From Gluconobacter vitians (GTDB lineage: Bacteria; Pseudomonadota; Alphaproteobacteria; Acetobacterales; Acetobacteraceae), in contig NZ_JABCQG010000004.1 of assembly GCF_015244565.1 (NCBI RefSeq), positions 157,688 to 221,687 on the forward strand: DNA of 64,000 nucleotides, read 5' to 3'. The notes beneath the pieces were generated by a model. It was not told where the DNA came from and searched no databases. It saw only the letters and a list, made by a program, of their open reading frames with translations. This document shows, in pieces, positions 63,011-64,000 of the stretch. The first letter of the stretch is position 1. Each line of letters opens with the position of its first letter. A program made the position numbers and the translations under genes.

Positions 63011-63316
63011 TCACGCCACGTCCTCCGCGTCCGACGCATCCAGAGCCGAAGCAAACGTCTCGCGCTCCGTCCAGTCCATCAGGATGTCCTGATTGCCGCC
63101 CGTCAGAACCAGCACTTCCCGCGCACCATACCGCACGACTGAAAGACGCCGCGTCCGGTCCAGAGCCATCTGTCCCACCAGCGACAGCCCCGCCTGTCCG
63201 TCCCACGTCCCACTCTTTTTCTGCTCCAGCAAACGGAGGAGTGGCCGCGCACAGAAAATCAGCACGATAATGAAAATCAGAGCGGCAATCGCATTCACGC
63301 ACTCATGCAGGGTCAT
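63011..63316 (-). CDS. fliO: flagellar protein FliO
   Basis: 101 aa. One N-terminal membrane helix (about 10-27, AALIFIIVLIFCARPLLRLL) is followed by a small beta-rich cytoplasmic domain with LSLVGQMALDRTRRLSVVR and REVLVLTGGNQDILMDW, the FliO pattern (consensus L...RRL.LV......LLLG). FliO helps assemble the FliPQR gate. Position directly before fliP and size support the call. Confidence 0.85.
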   Translation of the reverse strand: MTLHECVNAIAALIFIIVLIFCARPLLRLLEQKKSGTWDGQAGLSLVGQMALDRTRRLSVVRYGAREVLVLTGGNQDILMDWTERETFASALDASDAEDVA

Positions 63317-63486
63317 AGGTCAGTCATCCTCATTCCCCGGCATGATGCCTAAGACCGGTTAATGACCGCTTAATTGCCCATCAGTTTTGCCAAAGATGTC
63401 GCTCAAAAAGCAGAAACCCCCTGTCCTGAGCGCCCTGTCCCTGTCACAGATATTTTTCTCAATGTTTCTGCGCAGGACCAGACGTC

Positions 63487-63852
63487 GTGAACGCCCACCC
63501 CCAGACGATCCAGATTTTCCTTCCCTCCGGCGATCCACAGGGAATCCGGATCGCCTCCATCACCACCCGGATCGTGCAGGTTGTCGAAATCCCCCGCCTG
63601 CGACTGGAGGAATTTCTGGAACGGCCTGAAGCCAGTTCGGTCGGCATCTACATCCTGTTCGGTGAAAACGACGAAACGGAACGGCCGAAAGCCTATGTCG
63701 GACAGACCGGAAATTTCGGAAACCGCCTGAAGCAGCACAACGAGAAAAAAGGCCTCTGGTGGAACCGGGCCGTCGTCGCCTTCTCGCTCACCCAAAGCCT
63801 GACCGTCACACACGCGCACTATCTGGAATGGCTAGGGCCTGTTAGCACTTGA
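63487..63852 (+). pseudogene. GIY-YIG nuclease-like gene truncated by an IS element
   Basis: From GTG 63487 (AGGA 9 bases upstream), about 115 native residues. The N-terminus TIQIFLPSGDPQGIRIASIT resembles a family of bacterial GIY-YIG proteins. The GIY part is SSVGIYILFGEND, followed by AYVGQTGNFGNRLKQHN and FSLTQSLTVTHAHYLEWL. The ORF runs into GPVST and stops, all from the IS end at about 63835. Related proteins continue past the HYLEWL region, so the gene is truncated. If the remainder survives beyond the IS, it lies outside the window. Confidence 0.78.
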
Positions 63853-64000
63853 AACACTTCCCATATTATAGGGATGGAAGAAGGAGACGGAACAGGCACC
63901 TTTACGGACGAGACATGGGCGATCTGGGAGCCTCTGATTGAAGCGGTTCGCCCACGAGGCAAGACGCCGCCCCATGATCTGCGGCGCACGATAGCAGCGA
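63835..64000 (+). mobile_element. left end of an IS5-family insertion sequence (IS12528-like)
   Basis: The terminal sequence GGGCCTGTTAGCACTTGA begins right after the CTAG-like site, where the GIY-YIG frame is lost. A transposase starts 39 bases later. The other end, target duplication and inverted repeat match cannot be seen in the window. The exact boundary is uncertain by a few bases. Confidence 0.72.
63874..64000 (+). CDS. IS5-family transposase, N-terminal part
   Basis: Partial, 42 codons visible from ATG 63874, running off the right edge. The sequence contains FTDETWAIWEPLIEAVRPRG and HDLRRTIAA, which match the N-terminal DUF4096-like region of IS5-group transposases of acetic acid bacteria. 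The catalytic DDE residues lie beyond the window. Confidence 0.75.
   Translation, partial: MEEGDGTGTFTDETWAIWEPLIEAVRPRGKTPPHDLRRTIAA

Overview
The window is a 64 kb stretch of a GC-rich alphaproteobacterial chromosome. The best guess is Gluconobacter or a close relative in the Acetobacteraceae. This rests on gene content and protein style, on the partial IS5-family transposase at the right edge, which resembles the Gluconobacter IS12528 type, and on a Sinorhizobium-like chemotaxis operon order. It is mostly ordinary chromosome: about 60 genes, one tRNA, six clear intrinsic terminators, no rRNA, no CRISPR array, no plasmid or phage replication module, and no gene-free stretch over 300 bases. 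Layout, left to right: 1-7.5 kb holds the start of an rsmB-like gene and a rightward run of yggS, kup, hemW, a periplasmic nucleoside hydrolase, a DUF1489 gene, an exported double-VOC protein and a Gly/His-rich lipoprotein. 7.5-11 kb holds a leftward FUSC transporter and a nitronate monooxygenase-like flavoprotein. 11-20.8 kb is a leftward translation and RNA-metabolism block (rimP, nusA, ylxR/L7Ae-like, infB, rbfA, truB, rpsO, pnp). A terminator hairpin abuts the rimP start and a second strong hairpin lies between rpsO and pnp. 20.9-23.8 kb is an unrecognised three-gene cassette: a single-pass membrane protein, a membrane-anchored ClpA/B-D2-like AAA+ ATPase, and another anchored protein. 23.8-31 kb holds a polar amino acid ABC importer with fused receptor and permease, ccmA-ccmB, and a large tricorn-like S41 protease. 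31-39 kb holds an AT-rich islet with a tiny hydrophobic ORF, cytochrome b561, a YqaA protein, a lytic transglycosylase, a uracil-DNA-glycosylase-like protein lacking most Fe-S cysteines, a TPR protein, ispE and a small conserved gene. 39-46.2 kb is a leftward, translationally coupled chemotaxis operon: mcp, STAS gene, cheY, cheA, cheW, cheR, cheB, cheY, and a short CheZ/CheT-like phosphatase candidate. 46.3-49.6 kb holds a retropepsin-like lipoprotein, tRNA-Asp, a DUF3147 gene and a two-gene polysaccharide-type ABC exporter. 49.7-59.2 kb holds queE-queC-queD, a class I aldolase, an acetyltransferase, an SDR enzyme, the folate genes folE, folB-folK (fused) and folP, and a membrane c-di-GMP protein with a degenerate GGDEF and an intact EAL domain. 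59.4-64 kb holds a small acidic protein, a DsbA-like protein, a degenerate gamma-glutamyltransferase-like lipoprotein, fliP and fliO, and a GIY-YIG gene cut short by the incoming IS element. The genes most worth following up are the AAA+ membrane cassette, the CheZ/CheT-like gene, the rimP leader hairpin, the Fe-S-depleted UDG and the IS-truncated GIY-YIG gene.
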